Assembly: GCA_030066455.1 (NCBI GenBank)
Contig: JASJBQ010000173.1
Location: 1 to 9,688 of the forward strand
Origin: Desulfobacterales bacterium
Lineage (GTDB): Bacteria > Desulfobacterota > Desulfobacteria > Desulfobacterales > UBA5852
Reading direction: 5' to 3'
Length of the DNA stretch: 9,688 nucleotides
The notes beneath the pieces were generated by a model. It saw only the letters and a list, made by a program, of their open reading frames with translations, did no database searches and was not told where the DNA came from. Shown here piece by piece: positions 1 to 7,020 of this stretch. The stretch's first letter is position 1. Every line of letters starts with the position of its first letter. Made by a program: the position numbers and the translations under genes.

Positions 1-560
1 TCGGGCAACTGATCGGGGCCCTGGAGGCCGGTGAGGTCGATCTGGTCCTGTCCGGCATGACCATCATGGCCGAACGCAATGCCAAGGTGGCTTTCGTCGG
101 TCCCTATTTTGTCTCCGGCAAATCGTTTCTGACCAAATACAAAACCCTGGCCGAGGCCGCGAGCGTGGATGCGATCGAAAACAAGGACGTCGTTCTGACA
201 GCCTTGGAGGGGTCGACCAGCCAGGCCCTGGTCGAGGATGTGATCCCGGAAGTCAAGCTGGTCCCGGCGGCCTCCTACGCCGAGGCGTTGAGCCTGCTCG
301 CCGCGGACAAGGTTCACGCTCTGGTGGCCGACTATCAATTCTGCTTTTACGCCGTTCTGCGCCATCCGGACAAGCAGTATATCGCCAGCATCAACCCCAT
401 CACCTACGAACCTCTGGGGATTGCCATGCCGGGCGACGACCCGCTGCTGATCAACCTGGTAACGAATTACCTCAATACCATGCGCAGCAGTGGAAAACTC
501 GATCTGCTCAAGAAACGCTGGTTCGGTGATCGCACCTGGATGGAGCGCATGGACTATTAG
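1..560 (+). CDS. Solute-binding protein, family 3 type (C-terminal part; 5' end outside window)
   Basis: About 185 residues are visible, and the reading frame is open from base 3, so the gene begins upstream of the window. An internal ATG at 57 is not the real start, because the residues before it (GALEAGEVDLVLSGMT) already belong to the fold. Family features seen: the L-x-x-GEVDLVLSGMT stretch followed by AERN (the 'ExR' neighbourhood that contacts amino-acid ligands in this family), then FVGPYFVSG, the second-lobe segment YAEALSLLAADKVHALVADY, and the usual end NLVTNYLNTMRSSGKLDLLKKRWF. These proteins sit in the periplasm or are lipid-anchored and deliver amino acids or similar small polar solutes to an ABC permease, or act as sensory domains. 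No permease or ATPase gene follows on this strand, so it may be an orphan or the last gene of its operon. Ligand unknown. Confidence 0.88.
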   Translation, partial: GQLIGALEAGEVDLVLSGMTIMAERNAKVAFVGPYFVSGKSFLTKYKTLAEAASVDAIENKDVVLTALEGSTSQALVEDVIPEVKLVPAASYAEALSLLAADKVHALVADYQFCFYAVLRHPDKQYIASINPITYEPLGIAMPGDDPLLINLVTNYLNTMRSSGKLDLLKKRWFGDRTWMERMDY

Positions 561-567
561 GCCGGTT

Positions 568-591
568 TGGCGCCGCCATTGCCAGGCGCCA
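568..591 (+). terminator. GC-rich hairpin just after the solute-binding protein gene
   Basis: A perfect 7-bp inverted repeat TGGCGCC / GGCGCCA with a 10-base loop begins 8 bases after the stop codon. Its position fits a transcript end. There is no T-run after it, only a C-rich stretch, so it is not a classical intrinsic terminator; it may instead stabilise the 3' end. Confidence 0.3.
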
Positions 592-766
592 TCCCCCCGG
601 CTCGACATTCAACCCAGGGGTATCCCGGCTGTTCCCCGGCGGCGCGCCACATATGCGGCCCGAGGGAAGCCGCGACGATTTGAGTTGCGTCGCACGGCGT
701 GGTTGAACGCGCCTGCCGACGGACGGTGACCGGCGCAACCGGGGCGGATTGGCACCCGATCATGTG

Positions 767-795
767 TTGCCACCGGGGATCTGCATACACATATT
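767..795 (+). promoter_or_regulatory. Weak sigma70-like promoter candidate for the gene at 837
   Basis: TTGCCA at 767-772 (5 of 6 to TTGACA) is followed after 17 bases by CATATT at 790-795 (4 of 6 to TATAAT). It would leave a short leader before the TTG start at 837. Only the hexamer match supports it. The rest of the 276-bp gap from 561 to 836 shows no ORF or RNA that I can defend. Confidence 0.25.
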
Positions 796-836
796 GGATC
801 ATTCCCATTTGACCACAGCTCAGCAAGGAGAACCCG

Positions 837-1412
837 TTGAAGGATCTGCCCCCCAGCCCCGAGTTTGATCCCCGCAAAGCCTATCACGCCGTGAAATCCC
901 GTGAGGGCATGCTGGCTTTTACCGGCTTTGAACTCACCATGCCCACCGACGAAACCACCGAGGGCATCCTCAAGATTTCGGCTCAGAAAAGGCCTTACCG
1001 GGGCCATACGCTGATCCTGACCTTCATTATCGATGCCGATAAGGGGCGACTGGACAAGGAGAAGCTTACGGCGCATTTCGATCGGCTACCCGCGTCCGCC
1101 GCCCTGGCCAAGGGGATGGGGGCGGACTATGAGCGCCTGAACCTGACGTGCCTTGATTGTATCGGAGGGGTGCAGCGCTGGTTTATCAAAGAGCTCAAGC
1201 TCTATTTCAGCCGGTCAATCGACCAGAAGAAGACCCTGCTGGAAAAGGATGTCCTTCCGACGCTGGGGGCCGCTTTGAATTGTCGCTTCGAGCCCCTGGA
1301 ATGGTGGCCGCAGGCGCGCACGGCGGTGGGCGGTGAGCCGGCGCCCGACTGGATCGAGCGACCCGGATGGAAACCGCTGCAGACGTTTCTGGAATGGTGG
1401 CGCACGAGCTAG
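837..1412 (+). CDS. Hypothetical protein, 191 aa, family not recognised
   Basis: Start: TTG at 837, chosen because AAGGAG lies at 825-830, six bases upstream; no nearby in-frame ATG fits as well. I do not recognise the family. The protein is soluble by appearance: no signal peptide and no membrane helix. The N-terminal half reads as beta-rich (residues 26-66, with GHTLILTFIIDAD near 56-68), followed by a charged helical stretch. A CxxC pair (C105, C108) sits in the segment LTCLDCIGGVQRWF, and there is one further Cys at 149. The last third is rich in tryptophan (W156, W157, W172, W178, W187, W188). A lone CxxC is too little to claim metal or redox function. It is separated from the upstream gene by 276 bp, so it probably has its own promoter, and it converges on the phosphatase gene ending at 1479. 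The ordered codon use and the RBS make it a credible gene; function unknown. Confidence 0.75.
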   Translation: MKDLPPSPEFDPRKAYHAVKSREGMLAFTGFELTMPTDETTEGILKISAQKRPYRGHTLILTFIIDADKGRLDKEKLTAHFDRLPASAALAKGMGADYERLNLTCLDCIGGVQRWFIKELKLYFSRSIDQKKTLLEKDVLPTLGAALNCRFEPLEWWPQARTAVGGEPAPDWIERPGWKPLQTFLEWWRTS

Positions 1413-1424
1413 GGTTGATCGATC

Positions 1425-1465
1425 CGCACGCCCGTCCGCCAGGCCTGAGCGGGCCACGGGGTGCG
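1425..1465. terminator. Two-tier hairpin between convergent genes
   Basis: The 66-bp gap between two convergent stop codons (1412 and 1479) holds CGCAC-G-CCCGT (1425-1435) facing ACGGGGTGCG (1456-1465). This gives ten base pairs with one bulged G. Inside the loop GGCC (1442-1445) can pair with GGCC (1452-1455). The position suits a bidirectional terminator, but no T-run follows on either strand, so the call rests on structure and location only. Confidence 0.35.
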
Positions 1466-1478
1466 CGGCCGAGAGGAT

Positions 1479-3611
1479 TTACAACACTTTCAGGACGGCC
1501 AGGGTGATGTCGTCGTCCTGCTTGCCTTCCGTGAAATCGGTCACGGCCTTGAAAAGCTGATCCCGGATCGTGGCCGCGGCTGCGTGGCTGTATTCCCGGA
1601 TGACCGCGTACACGCGATCTTTGCCGAACATCTCCTGGTCGGCATTGTGGGCCTCCCAGATCCCATCCGTTGCCATCACGATGATCTTACCCGCGTCACC
1701 CAGCGGGGCCGCTTCGGCCCGATATTCATATTCGGGCTGAATGCCCAGCGCCATGCCGCTGCCGCCCAGTTCCGAGAACATATCCGTTCGCGGATCGTAG
1801 ACGATGGCGGGATCGTGGCCGGCCCGGATCCATCGCAGCTGCTTCAGAGCCAGGTCGATCTCCAGGTAGAACAGCGTAATGAAACTGCCCGAGTCGGAAG
1901 TGTCCGGATAGAGAAGGCGATTGACAAGGGTCAGCCGGGCGGCCAGATCGTCCTCCAGTACGGTGAGGCTGCGGATCATGCTGCGGGTGCCGGTCATCAA
2001 CAGGGCCGCGGGGACCCCGTGGCCGGAGACATCGCCCACGATCAGGGCAAAGCATTTTTCACTGGCCGCGCCGGTCTTGAAGACATCGTAATAGTCGCCA
2101 CCGGTTTCGTCGCAGTAGCGGCTGTCGCCGGCAAAATCGAGACCCGGCAGTTCCGGGGGCGTATGCGGCAGCAGGTTCTGCTGGATCTGGTGCGCCAGGG
2201 CCATGGACTGGCGCAGGTTGAAGTGGGCTTCCAGCTTGGGCACGACGGTATTAAAGCCTTCGGCCAGGGCATCACGCTCGTCCCCCGTGCGCAGATCCAG
2301 CCGGACGCTGAAATCGCCGCCGGCCAGCTGCCGCCACGCACCAAGCATGACCTCCAGGGGTTTGATGATCGTGCGCGCGCCCTGCCAGCCCACCAGAATG
2401 ACACACACCAGGATCAGGGCGGCGGCGACGCCGGTGATGCGGTAGATGCGCTGGGTCAGCGCCAGAACGTTTTCACTGACCCGCCGGGCCTGGGAGGCAA
2501 CGATGGTCTGCGGCACGATGAGCAGGAGATGAATCGTCTCATCGATGGGCTGCGGAATGCGTGCGAAGGCCCAGATGGCATCCTGGCCTTCGATCGGGAT
2601 GACGACATTGCCCTTGTCGCTGGTCTGCAGCTGACGGCCCAGCGCCCGCATCTGGGCGGGGTCGGACTGAATCAGGCCTTCAAGCGGCTGGTCGCCGATT
2701 TCGGCCCCGCCCTCGGCGTCGAGATCCCCGCGGGCGATGACCCAGAGCTCACCCTCACGACCCTCCAGCGATTGCGGTATGACCATGAACGTTCTGGTTT
2801 TATCCGACCACTGGGTTTGCAGTCTGTCGATTCTGAAAAAATCCTTGGGGAGAAAGTCGATGGCCGCCGCCCCGAGAATACGGCCCTGGGCATTCTTGAT
2901 CGGCAAGCCCGCCGTGAAGACGATGCGCCCCGTGCTGGCGTCTTCGTATGAGAGCCAGCTCGCATCGTCCTGCTGGATGGCCTGCCGGTACCAGGGGCGT
3001 TTGCGGGGGTCGAAGGCCGGACTGAAATGCCCGTGGCCCGGGTAGGACACGTGGAGACCGTTATCGAGCCCGAGGTAGACGCGATACACGAGCGATCCCG
3101 AGAAGTTGTAGATTTCGCTCATCACCGTGCCGATTTGGCTTAATCGCCGCCAGGGGGCGCGCGGATCTTTCTTTGCCTGTGGCGGCACCACAAAGACCGG
3201 ATGCCCCTCGCTGACGGCCGTGGCCACTCGCCCGCCATCGGCTATCGGGTGCCCGTAACGCCAAGAATAGGCCAGGTCCGGGGGGGCCGTGTCCGGGCGT
3301 CTGAAATCATCGGCGGTATATACGCGTTCGGCCTTGCGGGGATGCGCTTGCTGCAGGGCATGCACCGCCGAATCGGCCAGATAGCGCAGGGACAGCCGCA
3401 ACCGGTCGATGTCATGGCTGATGGCATCCGCTGAAAACTGGGCCGCCTGCTCGAGATCGCGGACGACGATCTGGGTCAGGTTCTCCCGGGCGCTGTTCGC
3501 CAGCGTGCTGCCGAGGCGGTTGATATGCCGGCGGCTGATGGCGGTCACGACGAGGAGGGGGATCAGGCTGAACGCCAGTAAAACCAGAAAGAATTTGTAG
3601 CGGATGCGCAT
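1479..3611 (-). CDS. Cache-HAMP-SpoIIE (RsbU-type) PP2C serine phosphatase, membrane sensor
   Basis: A 710-residue membrane receptor-phosphatase. It would sense a signal outside the inner membrane and dephosphorylate a cytoplasmic phosphoserine protein, typically a STAS anti-sigma antagonist. Layout: N-terminal membrane helix (residues 7-25), large periplasmic double-Cache region (about 30-365) with the hallmark DPRKRPWYRQA at 201-211, second membrane helix (394-410), HAMP (about 411-465), SpoIIE/PP2C domain (about 488-710). Metal-binding residues are all present: GGDYYD at 504-509, GDVSGHG at 526-532, TDG at 648-650, and the final DDDIT at 699-703. The enzyme is therefore expected to be active. 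Start: ATG at 3611, where the membrane helix begins directly. The frame stays open upstream to 3845, but that would overlap the cyclase gene and add a proline-rich non-homologous stretch. The ribosome binding site is weak. A 146-bp gap separates it from the cyclase gene upstream on the same strand, so co-transcription is possible but not assured. No partner antagonist gene is in the window. Confidence 0.93.
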   Translation of the reverse strand: MRIRYKFFLVLLAFSLIPLLVVTAISRRHINRLGSTLANSARENLTQIVVRDLEQAAQFSADAISHDIDRLRLSLRYLADSAVHALQQAHPRKAERVYTADDFRRPDTAPPDLAYSWRYGHPIADGGRVATAVSEGHPVFVVPPQAKKDPRAPWRRLSQIGTVMSEIYNFSGSLVYRVYLGLDNGLHVSYPGHGHFSPAFDPRKRPWYRQAIQQDDASWLSYEDASTGRIVFTAGLPIKNAQGRILGAAAIDFLPKDFFRIDRLQTQWSDKTRTFMVIPQSLEGREGELWVIARGDLDAEGGAEIGDQPLEGLIQSDPAQMRALGRQLQTSDKGNVVIPIEGQDAIWAFARIPQPIDETIHLLLIVPQTIVASQARRVSENVLALTQRIYRITGVAAALILVCVILVGWQGARTIIKPLEVMLGAWRQLAGGDFSVRLDLRTGDERDALAEGFNTVVPKLEAHFNLRQSMALAHQIQQNLLPHTPPELPGLDFAGDSRYCDETGGDYYDVFKTGAASEKCFALIVGDVSGHGVPAALLMTGTRSMIRSLTVLEDDLAARLTLVNRLLYPDTSDSGSFITLFYLEIDLALKQLRWIRAGHDPAIVYDPRTDMFSELGGSGMALGIQPEYEYRAEAAPLGDAGKIIVMATDGIWEAHNADQEMFGKDRVYAVIREYSHAAAATIRDQLFKAVTDFTEGKQDDDITLAVLKVL

Positions 3612-3757
3612 CGTGATACCCGGGGTGGTTGGCGATTGTGTCCGCCGCGCAGCGTCGGAGACCTCGGCTGTCGTGTGCGGTCGTGCGGCTTTGACCCTAC
3701 TAAATCCAAACACGGACGCGCAAGACCAATAAGCGGTTTGGGCAAAACAGGGCAGCT

Positions 3758-4906
3758 TCAGGCCAGGCGGCGGAGGGGGGGCGTAAGGGTGCAGACCTGG
3801 TTGCGCCCGCCGTTTTTTGCCTGGTAGAGGGCCTCGTCGGCGCACTGGATGATGGATTGGGTTTCCTGCCGGAAATCCGGCCGCATGCTGGCGATTCCGA
3901 TGCTGACCGTCGTGTGCAACCGATGCCCGGAATAGGCGACGACCAGTTCTGCGATCCGGGTGCGCAGTCTTTCCGCCAGACGAAGGACATCCTTTTCCAG
4001 CGTCGCCGGGGCCAGGATGGCGAACTCCTCACCGCCGTAGCGGGCAATAACGTCCGAGCAGCGCTTGAAACACGATGTTAGCACCCTGGCCACCTGGCGC
4101 AGGTATTCGTCCCCCGCCAGATGGCCGTAGGCGTCGTTGATCCGTTTGAAGTGGTCGATGTCGACGACGAGGAGGTTCAGCGGGTTGCCCTCGCGGGAGC
4201 CCCGCCGCCACTCGGTCTCGAGCATCTTGTCGAAATAGCGCCGGTTGAAAACGCCGGTCAGGGCATCGGTCTGGGAGAGGACCTCCAGTTGCCGGGTCTT
4301 TTCCGCCAGAGCGGCCTCGTTGGCCAGGGCGGTCCAATACTCCCGGTGGCCGCGCTGCGTCAGCAGCAGGGTAAACCCGATATAGACGATCAGCAGATAT
4401 AGAAAGACCGCGGCATTGGGATTGTACAGGACGATGCCCACGCAGGTCGGAAGGATGATCACACCGGTATACGCCGCGGACATCTGACGGATCGGGGCGT
4501 AGGAAGTGGAGCCGCCCGAGCACAGGCCGGCGGTGGCGATGACCACCAGCAGGCGCATGTCGACGTCCGCGGAGGCCACGAAGAAATAGGCGAATAACCC
4601 GCTCCAGATGGCCGCCGGCAGGAAAACGCAAACGCACAGAAAGATCATGTTGATCGCGAATTGTTTCTGGAGCAGCCGTGGGTAGGTCAACTGATAGACG
4701 AGCCGCAGCAGGCCGCAGGCGGCAAAGGCCCCCAGCCCGCCGTAGGCCAGCATGGGCGCCTTCTGCTGGTAGCCGGTGGCAAACGCGATGATGCACCAGA
4801 TCGCCATATAGGCCACCATTCCCGGCAGGGAGCGGTCGGCCAGATCCTGGGCGACCCGGTGCCGGAACTGTTGGTGCAACGTGGGGATTATCTGGGCCTG
4901 TGCCAT
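3758..4906 (-). CDS. Membrane diguanylate cyclase (GGDEF domain)
   Basis: A 382-residue protein that makes the second messenger c-di-GMP from two GTP. The N-terminal half (about residues 30-185) is hydrophobic and holds roughly five to six membrane helices, forming an inner-membrane sensor module with no recognised ligand site. A short linker (about 190-210) leads to the GGDEF domain (about 211-375): TDALTGVFNRRYF at 213-225, metal-binding VVDIDHFKRIND at 247-258, the active-site motif GGEEF at 291-295, and near the end ADEALYQAKNGGRNQ. The motif is intact, so catalysis is expected. RCSD at 282-285, five residues before GGEEF, matches the RxxD inhibitory site, so feedback inhibition by c-di-GMP is likely. 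Start uncertain: ATG at 4906 with weak AGG upstream, or TTG at 4975 with GAGG five bases upstream, which adds 23 hydrophilic residues; ATG is preferred. It lies downstream of a small membrane-protein gene on the same strand, possibly one transcript. Confidence 0.93.
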   Translation of the reverse strand: MAQAQIIPTLHQQFRHRVAQDLADRSLPGMVAYMAIWCIIAFATGYQQKAPMLAYGGLGAFAACGLLRLVYQLTYPRLLQKQFAINMIFLCVCVFLPAAIWSGLFAYFFVASADVDMRLLVVIATAGLCSGGSTSYAPIRQMSAAYTGVIILPTCVGIVLYNPNAAVFLYLLIVYIGFTLLLTQRGHREYWTALANEAALAEKTRQLEVLSQTDALTGVFNRRYFDKMLETEWRRGSREGNPLNLLVVDIDHFKRINDAYGHLAGDEYLRQVARVLTSCFKRCSDVIARYGGEEFAILAPATLEKDVLRLAERLRTRIAELVVAYSGHRLHTTVSIGIASMRPDFRQETQSIIQCADEALYQAKNGGRNQVCTLTPPLRRLA

Positions 4907-5002
4907 TTCTGCCTGACGCTTGAATTCGTCGTCACCATCCCACACGCAGCGCGATCCCGGCGGGTGACGTTCCAATCGCCCCTCATGGCCGCATTCAGTC
5001 GA

Positions 5003-5329
5003 TCAGACCGGCGGCAGCCGCATGGTGTCGATCTGCTCGCGATGCCTGCGGATAAAGTCGTTTACGTAGTGGGGTATTTGCTGGTCGATCAAATATCGCT
5101 TGAAGTCACGGTCAACGGTGCGCGGGCCGACCGGCCATTGTTCGGCCGACTTGCGAAAGACTTCGTATTCACTGCAGCCAGTTATCCGCGCGATTTTATA
5201 AAGATAGTCCGACCGTGTCACGCCCGGGCGGCTGACCAGGCGCGGGAATGGGGCGAACAACTTCAGCGCCAGTGCGGCCAGAGCCACAAGCAGCATGGTT
5301 TCGACGGGGTTGATGCCATTTGCCAACAT
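5003..5329 (-). CDS. Small single-span membrane protein, 108 aa, unknown function
   Basis: Start: ATG at 5329, with AGGAGG eight bases upstream, among the strongest ribosome binding sites in the window. One membrane helix near the N-terminus (about residues 10-28, ETMLLVALAALALKLFAPF) is followed by a basic, helical cytoplasmic region (about 35-108). That region contains YLYKIARITGCSEYEVFRK (43-61) and DRDFKRYLIDQQIPHYVNDF (73-92), which look like a folded helical domain, not low-complexity sequence. I do not recognise a named family. The gene runs in the same direction as the diguanylate cyclase. Its stop is 96 bp before the ATG at 4906, or 27 bp before the alternative TTG at 4975, so the two could be co-transcribed and it might be an accessory of the cyclase; that is inference. 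A TATAAA box at 5365-5370 on this strand lacks a good -35 element. Confidence 0.8.
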   Translation of the reverse strand: MLANGINPVETMLLVALAALALKLFAPFPRLVSRPGVTRSDYLYKIARITGCSEYEVFRKSAEQWPVGPRTVDRDFKRYLIDQQIPHYVNDFIRRHREQIDTMRLPPV

Positions 5330-5490
5330 GCCAGTTCCCTCCTACGGGAGATCTAAATTCGTTATCGACCATTTATACCGGAACTTGACGGATCTGACCG
5401 ACGGCAGGGGCAAGGGCAATGCCCGGGAAGTAAAGCATCGCATTGGATCGCAAGGAAAAGCGATGTGTCAGACGGGGGCTACGGAGACGC

Positions 5491-5519
5491 CGCACCGGCC
5501 CTCAGCCCGGGCCGGTGCG
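5491..5519 (-). terminator. Strong GC-rich hairpin downstream of the flavodoxin gene
   Basis: CGCACCGGCC (5491-5500) and GGCCGGTGCG (5510-5519) are perfect complements; C5501 also pairs with G5509, giving an 11-bp stem and a 7-base loop. It lies 32 bases past the flavodoxin stop, where a terminator is expected. No T-run follows on the minus strand, so it could equally be a 3'-end stabiliser. The rest of the 222-bp gap (5330-5551) shows no gene. Confidence 0.4.
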
Positions 5520-5551
5520 ACTTGGGGGGCGCGGTTTGGGAGGAACCGGTT

Positions 5552-5995
5552 TCAGGCCAACTTCTGTCCGACGGCTTTGCCGTAGTCCTGGCAGGCCTGC
5601 TGGCCCTCTTGGGTTCCAATGACCTGCTCTTTAAGGTTCAGGGCGCCCAGGTCGACCATGTCCATTTTGTAGACGTGTTCCATGGTATCGAATATCATCT
5701 GGGCGGATTCGCCGCTGTGGGTATAGGAGCCGAACGCGCCGCCCATTTTGCCGACCATATTGACTTTCTGGGCCAAAAACAGGAAGGTCTTCATGCTGCC
5801 GACGAGGTCGCGGTGGTAGGTGGGACCGCCGAAAACATAACCGTCGAATCCTTCCAGTTCCTTTTCGTCTTTGATTTCCGCGATCTTTTTGACCACCACG
5901 TCATGACCGCTGAAGCGGATACCTTCGGCGATGTATTCGGCCATCTGCTTCGTGTTGCCCGTACGGCTGACAAAGCCCACCATTAGCTTTTTCAT
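5552..5995 (-). CDS. Flavodoxin (FMN-binding electron carrier), 147 aa
   Basis: A complete single-domain flavodoxin, a small cytoplasmic FMN protein that carries one electron at a time between redox partners. The FMN phosphate loop is clear near the N-terminus: VSRTGNTKQMA at residues 9-19, after the first beta strand KLMVGFV. The two isoalloxazine loops follow: FGGPTYHRDL (55-64) and GAFGSYTHSGES (86-97). The latter resembles the G-S-Y-x-x-SGE loop of flavodiiron-protein flavodoxin domains more than classical long-chain flavodoxins. The length is that of a short-chain flavodoxin. Start: ATG at 5995 with AAGGAGA a few bases upstream. It diverges from the PAS-LuxR regulator at 6151, sharing a 155-bp control region that contains a good minus-strand promoter, so control by that regulator is plausible. 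Its redox partner is not in the window. An NADPH-dependent FMN reductase-like role is the main alternative. Confidence 0.9.
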   Translation of the reverse strand: MKKLMVGFVSRTGNTKQMAEYIAEGIRFSGHDVVVKKIAEIKDEKELEGFDGYVFGGPTYHRDLVGSMKTFLFLAQKVNMVGKMGGAFGSYTHSGESAQMIFDTMEHVYKMDMVDLGALNLKEQVIGTQEGQQACQDYGKAVGQKLA

Positions 5996-6053
5996 CGGGA
6001 TCTCCTTTTCATCCTATGGTTGACAGGATACGGCCTGTGGGTTCGGCGGAAGG

Positions 6054-6082
6054 TTGCCATCGTGATCGGTAGATGCCATATT
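6054..6082 (+). promoter_or_regulatory. Weak sigma70-like promoter candidate for the PAS-LuxR gene
   Basis: TTGCCA (6054-6059) and CATATT (6077-6082) are spaced by 17 bases, pointing at the ATG at 6151. The -10 match is only 4 of 6. It overlaps the opposite-strand promoter of the flavodoxin gene, so the two transcripts could compete. Confidence 0.25.
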
Positions 6083-6107
6083 CTAACAACGATTCCTGAT
6101 ATGTCAC
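6080..6107 (-). promoter_or_regulatory. Sigma70-like promoter for the flavodoxin gene
   Basis: On the minus strand GTGACA (6107-6102, 5 of 6 to TTGACA), a 16-base spacer and TAGAAT (6085-6080, 5 of 6 to TATAAT) point at the flavodoxin ATG at 5995. Transcription would begin near 6073, leaving a leader of roughly 78 bases with the AAGGAGA site at its end. Sequence match only. Confidence 0.45.
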
Positions 6108-6150
6108 TCCATTCGCGGTACATCGCGTTGGTTTCTGAAAGGAAGACCTC

Positions 6151-7020
6151 ATGGGAATTGATCCGCTAACCGACCCCCTGGCCAGTGCCGTTCTCAACTC
6201 GCTTTCCGCCCACATTGCCATTCTGGATGCCGAGGGCGTCATTCTGGAGACCAACGAAGCCTGGCGCCGTTTTGCCAACGCCAACAATCCCGGCGAGCGG
6301 ATCGACGCGGTGGGCGCCAATTATCTCCGTATCTGCGATCAGGCGGACGGAGACGACGCCGACGATGCCATCAAGGTCGCTGCCGGGATTCGCCGGGTGA
6401 TTGCCGGGAAGGTCCGCGAATTCATCTACGATTACCCCTGCCACGCGCCGGACGGCAAGCACTGGTATTACATGCGGGCGATACGCATGATCGGCGAAGA
6501 TCCTATCCGGGTGGTGGTCAGCCATGAAGACATCACCGCCCTGAAACTCACCGAGGAGGCCTTGCGCCAGAGCCGCCATGAGATCGCCGAGCGGGAGCAA
6601 AGCCTCGAGGAGGCCAACATCGCCCTCAAGGTGCTCTTAAAACAACGTGAGCAGGACAAGGCCGAATTGGAGCGCAAAGTGCTGGCCAACGTCAAGGGGC
6701 TGGTTTTTCCTTATCTGGAAAAGCTGCACACCGCCCGGCTCAAGCCGCGTGAGCGGACCCTGGTCGAGATTGTCGAAACCCACCTCAAGGATATCATTTC
6801 GCCTTTTCTCCAGCAGATGGCCAATGCCGACCTGGTGCTGACCCCCCAGGAGATGCAGGTGGCCGCATTGATCCGCGACGGCAAGAGCAGCAAGGAAATC
6901 GCCTCGATCCTGATCGTCTCCGAAGCGACGGTCAACTTCCACCGCAAAAACCTGCGGGAGAAGTTCGGCCTCAAAAACAAGCGTGTCAATTTACGGGCCT
7001 ATCTGCTTTCCATGACCTGA
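6151..7020 (+). CDS. PAS-domain LuxR-type transcriptional regulator, 289 aa
   Basis: A one-component regulator: an N-terminal PAS sensor joined to a C-terminal LuxR DNA-binding domain, with no phospho-receiver domain. PAS domain about residues 8-130: LNSLSAHIAILDAEGVILETNEAW at its start, and the C-terminal ending RVVVSHEDITALKLTEEAL at 120-138. A long charged coiled coil (about 132-182) likely mediates dimerisation. A helical linker (about 185-225) precedes the HTH (about 228-289), with LTPQEMQVAALI (230-241), SSKEIASILIVSEATVNFHRKNLREKFGL (246-274) typical of LuxR/GerE domains. The conserved P-C-H-A-P-D-G at 96-102 is the usual PAS beta-hairpin region; a bound cofactor cannot be read from sequence. 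Start: ATG at 6151 with AAGGAAG upstream. It is divergent from the flavodoxin gene, which is a natural candidate target, and its last 30 bases overlap the convergent membrane-protein gene. Confidence 0.92.
   Translation: MGIDPLTDPLASAVLNSLSAHIAILDAEGVILETNEAWRRFANANNPGERIDAVGANYLRICDQADGDDADDAIKVAAGIRRVIAGKVREFIYDYPCHAPDGKHWYYMRAIRMIGEDPIRVVVSHEDITALKLTEEALRQSRHEIAEREQSLEEANIALKVLLKQREQDKAELERKVLANVKGLVFPYLEKLHTARLKPRERTLVEIVETHLKDIISPFLQQMANADLVLTPQEMQVAALIRDGKSSKEIASILIVSEATVNFHRKNLREKFGLKNKRVNLRAYLLSMT

Noticed and set aside
609..1076. Minus-strand open frame of 155 codons over the hypothetical gene at 837
   Set aside because: No ribosome binding site or recognisable motif. The plus-strand reading has AAGGAG at the right distance and more protein-like composition.
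1461..2951. Long plus-strand open frame of 496 codons
   Set aside because: It is antisense to the phosphatase gene, whose Cache, HAMP and PP2C motifs are unmistakable. The plus-strand translation shows no fold or motif and arises from high GC codon bias.
3612..3845. 78-residue N-terminal extension of the phosphatase
   Set aside because: It would overlap the end of the cyclase gene, is proline- and arginine-rich without homology features, and the membrane helix begins right after the ATG at 3611.
4661..5356. Plus-strand open frame of 231 codons
   Set aside because: It lies opposite the cyclase and the small membrane-protein gene. The latter has the AGGAGG site and a coherent membrane helix; the plus frame has neither.
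6020..6025. TTGACA on the plus strand
   Set aside because: No -10-like hexamer lies 16-18 bases downstream, and it falls in the leader of the flavodoxin transcript.
6114..6127. CGCG-N6-CGCG symmetrical element in the flavodoxin/LuxR control region
   Set aside because: The arms are only four bases and self-complementary, and the inner bases do not pair, so it is not distinguishable from chance as a LuxR site.
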